A stretch of 64,000 nt of DNA from Acinetobacter guillouiae CIP 63.46 (GTDB lineage: Bacteria; Pseudomonadota; Gammaproteobacteria; Pseudomonadales; Moraxellaceae): assembly GCF_000368145.1 (NCBI RefSeq), contig NZ_KB849283.1:1452324-1516323 (forward strand), given 5' to 3'. Shown one piece after another: positions 28,740 through 38,052 of this stretch (the first letter of the stretch is position 1; each line of letters opens with the position of its first letter). Position numbers and translations under genes: made by a program. Below the pieces are notes generated by a model, which ran no database searches, was not told where the DNA came from, and saw only the letters and a list, made by a program, of their open reading frames with translations.

Positions 28740-29158
28740 GATAATTACTTCTTTCTATATTTCTGTTTGAAGAAATATCCAATGTTAATGCTACCATTTG
28801 CTGACACAGTCCAAAATCTCGATAAAAATTTCTGAGAAGTTGGTTTTTAGCAAATAAAAATCCCTTCAGAAAACGAAAGTTTTCCAAAACAATGACAACG
28901 AATGACGATGTTTAAGATTTATTCTCTCTAGCACCTTGGCCAAAAGAATAAATACAGAACAGGAGATAAAAAATAAAACGCTCTTCAAGTCTATTTTAAT
29001 TAATTTTTGATGATCAATCTCTATGCAAATGTTAATTTCGCCTAACATCTGTGCAATTTATGCTTAGACCTTAGTCTAATATCATCTATATCTATACGAT
29101 TCAGATCCATTTATGGCATAGTGTATTCCACTGTCTCCTCTCCCTTGATCCATTTGAC
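28740..29158. other. Intergenic region between dctA and the TrpD2-like gene
   Basis: About 420 bases between divergent genes. A small hairpin GAAAAC-GAAA-GTTTTC lies near 28869-28884; otherwise AT-rich with no coding signal. A 60-codon reverse ORF here has no ribosome binding site and is not listed. Confidence 0.45.
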
Positions 29159-30154
29159 ATGAATACAAAACGCAATCTTTATAAAGACTTTGAACATCCT
29201 TTTGCGCAGTTTGTGCGAATTGTCGGTAAAGGGAAAAATGGTGCACGATCATTAACTTATGATGAAGCTTACCAAGCTTTTTCAATGATTTTGAAAAATG
29301 AAGTCTTAGACGTACAACTTGGCGCATTTTTAATGTTGCTTCGGGTCAAAGAAGAGTCTGTAGATGAACTGACAGGTTTTGTCCAAGCGACCAAAGACCA
29401 ATTGAATTTTCAGCCACTTGCTGTGGATTTAGATTGGTCATCTTATGCAGGTAAACGCAAACATTACCCGTGGTTTTTATTGGCAGCATTAACACTTTCA
29501 AAGCATGGCTATAAGATCGTGATGCATGGTGCATCAGGTCATACCATGAACCGTGTGTATACTGAACAAGTCTTAGAATACTTGGGCTTTCCAATTTGCC
29601 AAAATGAAGCACAAGTCAAACAGCAACTAGACATCCAAAATTTTGCTTATTTGCCTTTAAATGTGATCTCTCCGATCTTGGCAGATTTGATCAATCTTAG
29701 GAATGTGATGGGTTTACGCTCCCCGATTCACACACTGGCTCGTTTGATTAATCCATTCAATGCCAAAGCAACCTTACAGGCAATTTTCCACCCTGCTTAT
29801 CGTAGTTCGCACCAACAAGCTGCCTTTCAATTAGGTTATAAAAATAGTGCTGTGATTAAAGGTGAAGGTGGCGAGTTTGAGCGTAATCCTGATGCCAAAA
29901 CCCTCATCTGTGGCATTCAAGATGGTGAACTTTATGAACATGAATTGCCTAAATTAACCGATAACCGCAGCCCAACAGAAGAACAGCTTGATCTCGCTGT
30001 TTTTAAAGCGGTTTGGGAAGGCCAACAAGCACATGAATATGGAGAAATTGCCATCACTGAAACAATGGGCATTGCTTTATATACCATGGGTATTGTAAAT
30101 AACTATCCAGAAGCCATGAGTAAAGCAAAGCATCTTTGGAACACGCGTTTCTAA
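29159..30154 (+). CDS. ybiB: TrpD2/YbiB-type glycosyl transferase-fold protein
   Basis: 331 residues of the anthranilate phosphoribosyltransferase fold, matching YbiB/TrpD2: FAQFVRIVGKGKNGARSLTYDEAYQAFSMIL, GAFLMLLRVKEESVDELTGF, KIVMHGASGHT, LINLRNVMGLRSPIHTLARLINPF and VIKGEGGEFERNPD. Characterised YbiB binds nucleic acid and lacks TrpD activity, so it is not a tryptophan gene. No trp genes are nearby. Confidence 0.85.
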   Translation: MNTKRNLYKDFEHPFAQFVRIVGKGKNGARSLTYDEAYQAFSMILKNEVLDVQLGAFLMLLRVKEESVDELTGFVQATKDQLNFQPLAVDLDWSSYAGKRKHYPWFLLAALTLSKHGYKIVMHGASGHTMNRVYTEQVLEYLGFPICQNEAQVKQQLDIQNFAYLPLNVISPILADLINLRNVMGLRSPIHTLARLINPFNAKATLQAIFHPAYRSSHQQAAFQLGYKNSAVIKGEGGEFERNPDAKTLICGIQDGELYEHELPKLTDNRSPTEEQLDLAVFKAVWEGQQAHEYGEIAITETMGIALYTMGIVNNYPEAMSKAKHLWNTRF

Positions 30155-30170
30155 TTTCATCTTTAAACAC

Positions 30171-30198
30171 AAGCGTGAACGTTATTGATCACGCTTTT
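30171..30198 (+). terminator. Possible terminator hairpin after the YbiB gene
   Basis: AAGCGTGA / TCACGCTT with a 10-base loop followed by TT. It overlaps the end of the convergent hypothetical gene, so it may serve both. Confidence 0.5.
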
Positions 30199-30646
30199 GG
30201 ATAAAATAAAAATCAGCCCAATAAGGATAACTTTTCCCTGAAGAATGAATATTGATGAGTTGCAACTGATCACCCATTTTGACGTCGATATTATTGGGTT
30301 GATAAGGACCAGATAAATAAGCATCTTTTTGCTTTCCAATCAGACTGGAGCAATACAGATGATGGGTTTTTATCTTTTTTGATGCATCGGCTGTATAAGC
30401 ATTACGGATCTTGATACCAATTAACAGCATGGGATAACCATCATTTTTAATTGATGTATATTGTGTGACTGGCGTTTGGAAATTTTGACTTGCGGTTACA
30501 GTAACATCTAATAAACATTGAATACTTCTTGCACCACTTGTTCGCTCAGCGAATGCACTGGTCGAAATTGCAGTGATACAGAATAAACTGAGTCGAGCAA
30601 GCTTTATTGTTTTTAGTCGCTTTATTGTTTTGAGCAGCTTGAGCAT
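30182..30646 (-). CDS. Hypothetical exported protein
   Basis: 154 residues with a basic N-terminus and signal peptide (LARLSLFCITAISTSAFA). The mature part SIQCLLDVTVTASQNFQTPVTQYTS ... YPMLLIGIKIRNAYTADAS ... HHLYCSSLIGKQKDAYLSGPYQPNNIDVKMGDQLQLINIHSSGKSYPYWADFYFI looks beta-rich with two cysteines able to pair. I recognise no family. Monocistronic. Confidence 0.65.
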   Translation of the reverse strand: MLKLLKTIKRLKTIKLARLSLFCITAISTSAFAERTSGARSIQCLLDVTVTASQNFQTPVTQYTSIKNDGYPMLLIGIKIRNAYTADASKKIKTHHLYCSSLIGKQKDAYLSGPYQPNNIDVKMGDQLQLINIHSSGKSYPYWADFYFIQKRDQ

Positions 30647-30832
30647 TTTAACCTCTTTATCGTTTTTATTATGCTGAATATCTTTATCACCTTATTACGC
30701 ACTTCTCGTTTTAACATAGTTATCGTTTTAATATCATCATGATTGAAACAGTTTAAATTTTATTGTTTTTTAAATTGAGTGTTTGAATCACAAAGTGAAA
30801 CTACTCTGTGATTCAAGGGATCTTTTGCTCAG

Positions 30833-31099
30833 TTAGATAAAACGAATCGGTTTAAATTCTGGCTCAGGCACATGCGAATCACATTCCTCACCTTCTTCTT
30901 TATGCCCTTTATCGATATAACCCGTACGCTCTTTTTCAGGTATATTCTGATGTTCCCAAGCAATCACTGCTTGCATACAGGTTTGACGTTGCTCAGCAGT
31001 CAACGCCACACCATTTGGCCATTTACCAATTTCTACCGCAGTTTTTAAACGCTCAACAATGTCAGCATCTAAAATAGAAAGCATCTGTTCAATATTCAT
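30833..31099 (-). CDS. YeaC/DUF1315 family protein
   Basis: 88 residues: MNIEQMLSILDADIVERLKTAVEIGKWPNGVALTAEQRQTCMQAVIAWEHQN matches the DUF1315 (YeaC) pattern, with an acidic tail rich in Glu, His and Cys (KGHKEEGEECDSH). The function is unknown. The start is ATG 31099 with GGGA 6 bases upstream. It lies 2 bases after the nadK stop codon, so it is in the nadK transcript. Confidence 0.83.
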   Translation of the reverse strand: MNIEQMLSILDADIVERLKTAVEIGKWPNGVALTAEQRQTCMQAVIAWEHQNIPEKERTGYIDKGHKEEGEECDSHVPEPEFKPIRFI

Positions 31100-31101
31100 G
31101 G

Positions 31102-32004
31102 TCAATCCCGCTGAAAAGAATCAAAATCTTGATTCCAGCCAAGTTTAGTACGACAAGCCATATAGAAGTCATAACCTGGTGGATGTAAAAGTATTAGTTT
31201 GAAGGGATGTTTACGAATATGCAAACTATCACCGACATTTAATGAAACGCTATGCTGTCCATCGGCACTGACCATCGGCAACACACGGTTTTCACGGATC
31301 AATATCTTAATTTCGCTTTGCCCACCCACCACAATCGGTCTTGATGACAACGTATGTGGGTGCATTGGAACCAAAGCAATTGCATCCATACTTGGATGTA
31401 AAATCGGTCCACCACCAGATAAGGCATATGCCGTTGAACCTGTTGGAGTCGATACAATTAAACCATCGCTGTGTTGGCGATAAACATATTGCCCATCAAT
31501 GTTCAGCTCAAAATCAATCATATGTACAGATTTACCAGAATGAAGTACCACATCATTCAAAGCAATTGCATCATAAATTATTTCATTTTTACTGCGAATT
31601 TCAATTTCCAATAAAAAGCGACGATCAAGCTGGAACTCACCTTTTAAAACTTGATCTAACTTAAACAGCACTTCAGTGGGTTTAATATCTGTTAAAAACC
31701 CTAAACGACCGCGGTTTACCCCAAGTACAGGAATATTGTATTTTACCAATGCACGTGCAGCATGTAATAAAGAACCATCACCACCCACGACAATAACCAA
31801 ATCAACCACTTCACCGAGCAGATTCTTACTGACAGTTTGTGTATTGGTATAAGGTACAAGTTGTGCTGTAGCTGTATCAAAAACTGGATGTAGACCCAAA
31901 CTTAATAAATGATCGTGTATAAGACAAAGCGTATCAACCACAGATGATTTATCTGGTCTTCCAATTAAACCGATATTACGAAAGGTCTTTGGTGAAATTT
32001 GCAC
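31102..32004 (-). CDS. nadK: NAD kinase
   Basis: 300 residues, the sole route to NADP(H). Key pieces: VVVGGDGSLLHAARALVKYNIPVLGVNRGRLGFLTD (GGDG catalytic loop), DALALNDVVLH-type segment (YDAIALNDVVLHSG), DGLIVSTPTGSTAYALSGGGPI and the C-terminal ISADGQ-like VSADGQHSVSL. The start appears to be GTG 32004. The yeaC homologue follows 2 bases after its stop. Confidence 0.94.
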   Translation of the reverse strand: MQISPKTFRNIGLIGRPDKSSVVDTLCLIHDHLLSLGLHPVFDTATAQLVPYTNTQTVSKNLLGEVVDLVIVVGGDGSLLHAARALVKYNIPVLGVNRGRLGFLTDIKPTEVLFKLDQVLKGEFQLDRRFLLEIEIRSKNEIIYDAIALNDVVLHSGKSVHMIDFELNIDGQYVYRQHSDGLIVSTPTGSTAYALSGGGPILHPSMDAIALVPMHPHTLSSRPIVVGGQSEIKILIRENRVLPMVSADGQHSVSLNVGDSLHIRKHPFKLILLHPPGYDFYMACRTKLGWNQDFDSFQRD

Positions 32005-32199
32005 AGATGCGGTAGCTCCACTGAAATTCTGAGATATAATAACACTCTCAGTATATGTTTATAAAATCATTCATATACGAAAAATAACGAGAATGTTTAA
32101 AAAGCCTTTAAATTTGTGTATTTCACAGATTTATTATTGCAAAATTAAGAAAAGCTTCGCATGATTAGCGAAAATAAATTTGGGTATTATTATCTGTAT

Positions 32200-34593
32200 A
32201 TGAAGACCGAACGTGGTATAGGCTTAATTGCACTGATTTTTTGTGTATTAATTATTGCAGTATTTCTCGCATTTAGCGTCTACTTAATTCGCCTCGACAA
32301 TGTTATTCGAGATAAGTTTGAAGGCAATCGCTGGGATATCCCTGCGAAAGTATTCGCTCGCCCGTTAGAAATCTATGCAACTGCGCCAATTGCTCAAATA
32401 GAGTTTGAACAAGAACTCAAATTACTCGGTTATAAAAACAGTGATAGCTATACCAAATCGGGAACCTATATTACCCAACCGAATACAATTTACGTACATA
32501 CACGTGGCTTTGACTTTGGTGACAGTGTAGATCCAGAACAAGTCCTACAAGTGACCTTTGCTGGTGATACAGTTACAGATGTAAAAGCCACCAAACCAAC
32601 CAATACTGGAATCGCACGTCTAGAGCCAATGTTAATTGGTGGTATCTACCCGCAACACAATGAAGACCGTGTCCTCATCAAATTAAATAAAGTTCCTAAA
32701 CCTTTGATTGAAGCATTAATCGCCACAGAGGATAGAAACTTTTATCGTCATCATGGTATTTCATTCCGTGGTACAGCGCGTGCTTTACTTAGTAATGTGA
32801 CTGGTGGTAAACGTCAAGGTGGTTCAACACTGACGCAACAGTTGGTTAAGAACTTTTTCTTAACCCCTGAAAAGACCTTAAAACGTAAAGTAAATGAAGC
32901 CCTGATGTCGCTGTTATTAGAGCTTCATTACAGCAAAGACGAAATTTTAGAAGCCTATTTGAATGAAGTGAATTTAGGTCAAAGTGGTAACTATTCTGTC
33001 AATGGTTATGGCTTGGCTTCACAATTCTATTTTGGTTTACCACTCAGTGAATTAAATATTTCACAACAAGCATTTTTGGTTGGTTTAGTTCAAGGGCCTA
33101 CCCTATTTAACCCTTGGAAAAATCCTGAAGGCGCAAAAAAACGTCGAGATATTGTGCTGAACAATATGTTGGTGATGGGATACTTAGACCAAGCGCAATA
33201 TGAAAAAGAAATTGCACGTCCGCTCAATGTGGTTCGTAAACCAACATTAGGTACAGCAAGCTTCCCAGACTTCTTAGATATTGTACGTCGTCAACTTAAA
33301 ACCGAATACCAAGAATCAGATTTAACCAATCAAGGCTTAAGAATTTTTACGACACTTGATCCAATTGCACAAACTAGAGTGCAAAAGAGCTTTAGAGAAA
33401 CGGTGAGCCGTTTAGCCAATGCGAACCCAGCAAGACTAAAAGACCTACAAGGCGCTGTTTTAGTTACCCGTCCTGAAAATGGCGAATTGATTGCCGCTGT
33501 TGGTTCAACCCAAGACTTTACTGGCTTTAATCGTACTGTAGATGCTAAACGTCAAGTGGGTTCTTTGCTTAAACCTGTGATTTATTTAAGCGCGTTGGAA
33601 TCAGGTCGTTATAACTGGGCATCACCAATTGAAGATGCGCCAATTAGTTTACCTTTCAGTGGTAATCAAACCTGGACACCAAAGAACTATAGTGGAACAG
33701 GTCATGGCTATGTTCCGATGTCTCAAGCCTTAGCAAACTCATATAACTTGTCTGCTGTACGTTTAGGGAACGAATTCGGGATCTCTACATTTAGCAATAA
33801 CTTGTCTAAATTTGGCGTGACCTCAAAGATTCCAAACTACCCGTCTATTTTCCTTGGTGCGGTTGATATGTCGCCAATGGAAGTGATGAGTATTTATGGT
33901 AACTTTGCAACAGGTGGATTTAAATATCCAACCAAAGCGATTCGTACTGTTGTAGATTCTAATGGTCGTTTATTGGAGCGTTTTGGTTTAAATGTACAAC
34001 AGACCATAGACCCTTCTGCTGCCTTCTTATTGAACTTTGGCTTACAACAAGTCATGTCTGCAGGTACAGGTAAAGCGGCTTACAACACATTACCAGCTGA
34101 TCTCAAACTTGCGGGCAAATCTGGTACAACCAACGATACCCGTGATTCTTGGTTTGCTGGATATTCAGGCAATAATTTAGCAGTGGTGTGGTTAGGCTTA
34201 GACAACAATAAAATCACTGGACTTACAGGTTCATCTGGTGCATTACCTGTTTGGATCAATGTCATGAAGCAATTACGCCAAAAACCAGTGAATTTACGTC
34301 AAACAGATGATATTTCATGGCAATGGATTGACTCTCGAACTGGGGAGCTTTCAGCACAAGGCTGTGAAGGCGCACTATATATTCCATTATTACGTCACAC
34401 AGTTCCTAATCGTGCGACAGAGTGCGGCATGCCATATTATCAAGTTGATCCTCAATCCACACCTGATACGCAACAAAACACTTCACAGCCGCATTCAAGT
34501 GATAGTATAGAAAACTATATTCGCGAAAGTGAAGACAGTTTAGATCAGGACTCAAGAGGTCATGTGATCTCAAGTGGTAGTTATAACAACTAA
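32200..34593 (+). CDS. mrcB: Penicillin-binding protein 1B
   Basis: 797 residues from ATG 32200 (MKTERGIGL); ATG 32161 would prepend 13 unconserved residues. Bifunctional class A PBP anchored by one N-terminal membrane helix (IALIFCVLIIAVFLAFSVYLI). A UB2H-like domain precedes the GT51 glycosyltransferase (ATEDRNFYRHHGISFRGTARAL, catalytic Glu near 177; QGGSTLTQQLVKN) and the transpeptidase (SLLK with Ser455, SYN motif in NSYNLSAV, KSGT at 640). It polymerises and crosslinks periplasmic peptidoglycan. The adjacent lipoprotein gene is the probable activator. Confidence 0.95.
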   Translation: MKTERGIGLIALIFCVLIIAVFLAFSVYLIRLDNVIRDKFEGNRWDIPAKVFARPLEIYATAPIAQIEFEQELKLLGYKNSDSYTKSGTYITQPNTIYVHTRGFDFGDSVDPEQVLQVTFAGDTVTDVKATKPTNTGIARLEPMLIGGIYPQHNEDRVLIKLNKVPKPLIEALIATEDRNFYRHHGISFRGTARALLSNVTGGKRQGGSTLTQQLVKNFFLTPEKTLKRKVNEALMSLLLELHYSKDEILEAYLNEVNLGQSGNYSVNGYGLASQFYFGLPLSELNISQQAFLVGLVQGPTLFNPWKNPEGAKKRRDIVLNNMLVMGYLDQAQYEKEIARPLNVVRKPTLGTASFPDFLDIVRRQLKTEYQESDLTNQGLRIFTTLDPIAQTRVQKSFRETVSRLANANPARLKDLQGAVLVTRPENGELIAAVGSTQDFTGFNRTVDAKRQVGSLLKPVIYLSALESGRYNWASPIEDAPISLPFSGNQTWTPKNYSGTGHGYVPMSQALANSYNLSAVRLGNEFGISTFSNNLSKFGVTSKIPNYPSIFLGAVDMSPMEVMSIYGNFATGGFKYPTKAIRTVVDSNGRLLERFGLNVQQTIDPSAAFLLNFGLQQVMSAGTGKAAYNTLPADLKLAGKSGTTNDTRDSWFAGYSGNNLAVVWLGLDNNKITGLTGSSGALPVWINVMKQLRQKPVNLRQTDDISWQWIDSRTGELSAQGCEGALYIPLLRHTVPNRATECGMPYYQVDPQSTPDTQQNTSQPHSSDSIENYIRESEDSLDQDSRGHVISSGSYNN

Positions 34594-34644
34594 TCTAAAC
34601 ATGTTGGATATACGGGTAAATTGGCTTTTAAATAGGAATTTGTG

Positions 34645-35229
34645 ATGAAACGAAATGTAAGCACAATCGCTTATATTCTAAGTTTAAGCGGAATATTAAC
34701 TTTGGCTGGGTGTCAAACAACACCCCAACAAAATTCTAAACCGAGCAAATCTGTTGAAAAGCCAAAATCTGAACAGCCAGACCATCGGGTTGCTACACCA
34801 GATGGAGTAAAAATTACCCCTTATGAACGCCCTGAAATTAAACGTGAAAAAGTTCCTGTCGTGATTGCACCGCAATCCAAACCTCAAACGCAAAAATTTG
34901 AGGATGGGGAAAATATTCCAGCCTTTAAACAGCTCATCCAACAAACTCAAACGGCATATCAAAAAGGCCAGTGGGATGAAGCTGAACGTTATGCAATCCA
35001 TGCACAACGTATAGCACCACAATCAGCACAAGTGTTCTCGTATTTGGCTCAAATTGCCAATCAGAAGAAACAATATGCAAATGCTGAATCTCTAGCGCGA
35101 CGTGGTTTAAGTTATGCGCAAAGTCCATCCCAGAAGAAAACCTTTTGGAATGTTATTTTGCAGGCTGCTCAGCAATTAAAAAATCAACAGAGCATCGCAG
35201 AAGCGCAAAAACAGTTACAACGCTTATAA
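34645..35229 (+). CDS. lpoP: TPR lipoprotein LpoP, PBP1b activator
   Basis: 194 residues with lipobox LAGC (Cys23), a disordered Pro/Lys/Gln-rich linker to about residue 95, then two to three TPR-like helical hairpins (AYQKGQWDEAERYAIHAQRIAPQSAQVFSYLAQIANQKKQYANAESLARRGL). LpoP is the outer-membrane activator of PBP1b in Pseudomonas and Acinetobacter and is encoded beside mrcB, as here (51 bases downstream). ATG 34645 is chosen, with AGGA 7 bases upstream. Identification relies on domain layout plus synteny. Confidence 0.85.
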   Translation: MKRNVSTIAYILSLSGILTLAGCQTTPQQNSKPSKSVEKPKSEQPDHRVATPDGVKITPYERPEIKREKVPVVIAPQSKPQTQKFEDGENIPAFKQLIQQTQTAYQKGQWDEAERYAIHAQRIAPQSAQVFSYLAQIANQKKQYANAESLARRGLSYAQSPSQKKTFWNVILQAAQQLKNQQSIAEAQKQLQRL

Positions 35230-35255
35230 CTGTTTAAGCCAATACCTCTGCTCGA

Positions 35256-36167
35256 TTAAAAATTTCGAATCCCAGCAATCCCGTATGCATAATGCTGTTG
35301 TGCAATCACTAAATCAGCTTGGCTTAATCCCCCCAATGCAAAGACCGGTAAATCACAGGTCTTGGCATATTCAGCAAATTTTTCCCATCCAAGTGCATTG
35401 GCTTCAGGATGGGTCTGGGTTGCAAATACTGGACTTAAAATCACAGCATCAAAACCCAATGTCTGTGCTCGCTGTAAAGATACCAGATCATGACATGCTG
35501 CTATACAGCGTAGACCGATTGGTAACTGCTCGATGTGTAAATCCATCAATTGATGCTGTTTATAATGTACAGCAGCTATACTTTTTTGAAGATGTTCAGG
35601 CAACTGTTGCCATAGCTCTATATTGATGATCAAGCGAGATAAGGCATTTGCAGCTAACTGCGAAATTTGTGTTACAGCAATCTGATCTGCAGTCGTTCTA
35701 AAATAAAAAAATTGAGGGTTGTCAGCTCGTTTTTTTTCTATATTCAACGCTGAAAGATTGTCGGAGATTTTAATTTGATGCGCCCAGTACAAGCGTTGAA
35801 TAATCGCTTGATTGGCTTTGGGGAAATTCAGCGCGAATAGTTGATCACGCCCATACCATGTCCAAGGTTTCTGAATATCATGCAAATATTGTTCAGGAAC
35901 AGTGGCATGAAAAAGATGGAGAAACACTTCAACGTCATCATAAACGTGATGAATCACGTCAAAAGCATGCCATTGCTGGATGCCAATTCCCACTTCCTCA
36001 AAGATCTCTCGACGACATGCTTCAACAGGCGTTTCCCCTGCTTCAATTTTGCCGCCAGGAAATTCATATTTATTGCCCTGATGCTGATCCGCATTGCGCC
36101 AACCGACCAACACTTTCCCACGATAAAGTAATAAAGCGATAGCCACATGAATACTGGGTTTAGACAC
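35256..36167 (-). CDS. Nudix hydrolase fused to a ThiE-like domain
   Basis: 303 residues from GTG 36167 (SKPSIHVAIALLLYRGKVLVGWR). The N-terminal MutT-type Nudix domain has a complete box GGKIEAGETPVEACRREIFEEVGI; the C-terminal half is thiamine-phosphate-synthase-like (SRLIINIELW, AVHYKQHQLMDL, RCIAACHDLVSLQRAQTLGFDAVILSPVFATQTHPEANALGWEKF, LPVFALGGLSQADLVIAQQHYAYGIAGI). This fusion is known in gammaproteobacteria; it may sanitise oxidised nucleotides or act near thiamin metabolism. A complete ThiE is encoded at 47600. The open frame extends upstream to 36317, but those codons overlap the hemP promoter and are not conserved. Confidence 0.85.
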   Translation of the reverse strand: MSKPSIHVAIALLLYRGKVLVGWRNADQHQGNKYEFPGGKIEAGETPVEACRREIFEEVGIGIQQWHAFDVIHHVYDDVEVFLHLFHATVPEQYLHDIQKPWTWYGRDQLFALNFPKANQAIIQRLYWAHQIKISDNLSALNIEKKRADNPQFFYFRTTADQIAVTQISQLAANALSRLIINIELWQQLPEHLQKSIAAVHYKQHQLMDLHIEQLPIGLRCIAACHDLVSLQRAQTLGFDAVILSPVFATQTHPEANALGWEKFAEYAKTCDLPVFALGGLSQADLVIAQQHYAYGIAGIRNF

Positions 36168-36219
36168 AAAAATCGACACCTGAATTTTTAATGAATTGTA
36201 AGCAATTATAGAAATTTTA

Positions 36220-36272
36220 TAAATGATAAAAATTATCGTTGACAGACCTATTCGATAATGATTATCATTTAA
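36220..36272 (+). promoter_or_regulatory. Fur box region of hemP
   Basis: GATAATGATTATCATTTAA at 36254-36272 matches the Fur consensus at 15 of 19 positions; a weaker, adjacent candidate (AATGATAAAAATTATCGTT) precedes it. Both lie just upstream of hemP, so iron repression is expected. The same region separates hemP from the divergent Nudix gene. Confidence 0.8.
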
Positions 36273-36307
36273 ATCACTTAGACAGCACCCCACACGGAGT
36301 AACAATA

Positions 36308-36478
36308 ATGAACGCACCTTTTAGCCTATTCACACGTAACACTGAAGCTCACCAATCTCTTCCGATGTTACATTCAAATAACTTATTTGCATTAGGGCGC
36401 GAAATTCGCATCATGCATGCTGGAGAAGAATATCGCTTACGTTTAACACGTAACAATCGTCTAATTTTGACCAAATAA
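36308..36478 (+). CDS. hemP: Hemin uptake protein HemP
   Basis: 56 residues ending LFALGREIRIMHAGEEYRLRLTRNNRLILTK, the HemP signature (GREI.I.H.GE.Y.LR.T..NKLILTK). GGAG at 36296-36299 precedes ATG 36308. HemP is needed for heme acquisition in several proteobacteria and is typically Fur-repressed, in line with the box upstream. It stands alone here; no heme receptor follows. Confidence 0.9.
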   Translation: MNAPFSLFTRNTEAHQSLPMLHSNNLFALGREIRIMHAGEEYRLRLTRNNRLILTK

Positions 36479-36516
36479 CTATAAAAACATTAAGTTAAAA
36501 CAAAAAACGTGGGAAC

Positions 36517-36548
36517 AAGCAGTATGAATCAGCGCATACTGCTTTTTT
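36517..36548 (+). terminator. Intrinsic terminator of hemP
   Basis: AAGCAGTATG / CATACTGCTT with an 8-base loop and a T-run. Confidence 0.88.
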
Positions 36549-36676
36549 AATTTTGTCAGCTGATTTTTAATGCTTATCTATAGATTTTTATACAACAACC
36601 TATCTCTGTAACTCTGTAAAACGATCTAATGAAATGCTAAACACGCAATAAAAATAACCGATTCAATCGTACAGCT

Positions 36677-38011
36677 TTAACGTAAAAAAACACAAACGCT
36701 CAAACCGCCATATTCGGAAGCAGCAAACTGAATCTGTCCATGATGCAGATCGATCACCTTTTTACAAATTGATAAACCTAAGCCTGAACCTTGTGTTTTG
36801 GTCCCCAACGCTCGGTAAAAACGTTCACCTAAACGATCTAAGATGTCTTGAGGAATACCCTCACCATCATTTTGAATTTCAAAGCTATTGCTATTGTTTA
36901 AAGGTCCAATCTGAATATAAATATTGCCCTGTACTGGCGTATAACGAATCGCATTATCTACAAGATTGCGAATACAAATAAAAAGTAATTCTTCATTTAC
37001 ATAGACCTGAACATCTTCGCTTTGAATACGAATCTGAACCTGCTTTTCGTCTATAAAAGGATCTAAACTATTTAGCACATGCTGAGTCATTTGCTCTAGA
37101 CTTATCCAAGTCTTCGGTAATTCACTGGCATCCGCTGGATCTAATCGTGCTAAAAGCAAAAGATTTTTAAGAACCAGCGTTCCTCGATTCACATCATTTT
37201 GAATACTATTGAGTTGCTGATAAATCTCAGGGACCTCGGCATATTTGCGTTGTAATAACTGCAAACGCATCTGTATCGCAGAAAGTGGCGAACGTAATTC
37301 ATGTGATGCATCTGCGGTAAAGCGTTGTTCAGCAATTAAAGCTTGATCCAGTCGCGCAAGCATTTGATTGAGCTGATTGACCATCGGCTCAAGTTCTTTA
37401 AATGCAGGCTGTTGCTGAATTAAGCTGAGATCATTGGCATTTTTCTCTGCAATTTCTGTTGAAAGCAGTTGAATAGATTTAAATTGTTTTTTAACTGAGA
37501 AATGTAAAATCAGCCATTGCACCAACCATAAGCTCAATAAAACCAATAAATAGCTGATAAAACTTTGCAATAAGTCTTTAAAACGGACACTTAAGGGCTG
37601 TACAACATAGACGCTTAACTGAGAATCCTGATCAATCGCTCGGTAGCTACGTAACAACTTATTTTCTGCCCAAATAAATGCATATCCATTGTCTTCGTGT
37701 TTAGACAGGATATTGGCTTGACCTTGTTGCAAATCAAATTCAGGTGATTGGGTCAGCATCACCTGACCATTCATCAATCGATATTGAATATCAAATTCAT
37801 CACTTAACTCATCCAATTGAAAACCAGACGTCGCACTTAAATCTGAGATCAGAAGCATATCTGCAACTTCATCCATGATTTCATCTTGTACGTTCATGTT
37901 GTGATAAATCGAAAGACTGACCAGAAGTATAAGCGCAAAAATACCTGCCACAATTGAACTGAGCATTGAAGTCTTAATCAGCTTGGTTTGTAGTGATACT
38001 GCTTGGGTCAT
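36677..38011 (-). CDS. qseC: Sensor histidine kinase QseC-like
   Basis: 444 residues from ATG 38011 (MTQAVSLQTKLIKTS), which has AGGA 5 bases upstream; the frame extends to TTG 38056 overlapping the regulator stop. Two membrane helices (about 20-40 and 150-175) flank a periplasmic sensor. H-box ADASHELRSPLSAIQMRLQLL, N-box LVDNAIRYTP, G-boxes DGEGIPQDI and GSGLGLSICKKV are intact. The gene order with ygiW and the regulator matches E. coli ygiW-qseB-qseC, so it most likely belongs to the QseC/PmrB type. Ligand not determinable. Confidence 0.85.
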   Translation of the reverse strand: MTQAVSLQTKLIKTSMLSSIVAGIFALILLVSLSIYHNMNVQDEIMDEVADMLLISDLSATSGFQLDELSDEFDIQYRLMNGQVMLTQSPEFDLQQGQANILSKHEDNGYAFIWAENKLLRSYRAIDQDSQLSVYVVQPLSVRFKDLLQSFISYLLVLLSLWLVQWLILHFSVKKQFKSIQLLSTEIAEKNANDLSLIQQQPAFKELEPMVNQLNQMLARLDQALIAEQRFTADASHELRSPLSAIQMRLQLLQRKYAEVPEIYQQLNSIQNDVNRGTLVLKNLLLLARLDPADASELPKTWISLEQMTQHVLNSLDPFIDEKQVQIRIQSEDVQVYVNEELLFICIRNLVDNAIRYTPVQGNIYIQIGPLNNSNSFEIQNDGEGIPQDILDRLGERFYRALGTKTQGSGLGLSICKKVIDLHHGQIQFAASEYGGLSVCVFLR

Positions 38012-38052
38012 ATTCATCCTATTGAAATTATTAAAAGTACTCGGTGAAATAC

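Noticed and set aside
28869..28884. GAAAAC-GAAA-GTTTTC hairpin as a terminator or operator
   Set aside because: Only 6 bp, no T-run, and far from both genes; below what can be supported.
28866..29048. 60-codon reverse ORF between dctA and the YbiB gene
   Set aside because: No ribosome binding site, residue composition typical of AT-rich random sequence, and it covers the likely dctA promoter.
36168..36317. Extended N-terminus of the Nudix/ThiE-like protein
   Set aside because: These codons cover the Fur box and hemP leader, encode unconserved residues, and a GTG start fits the domain boundary.
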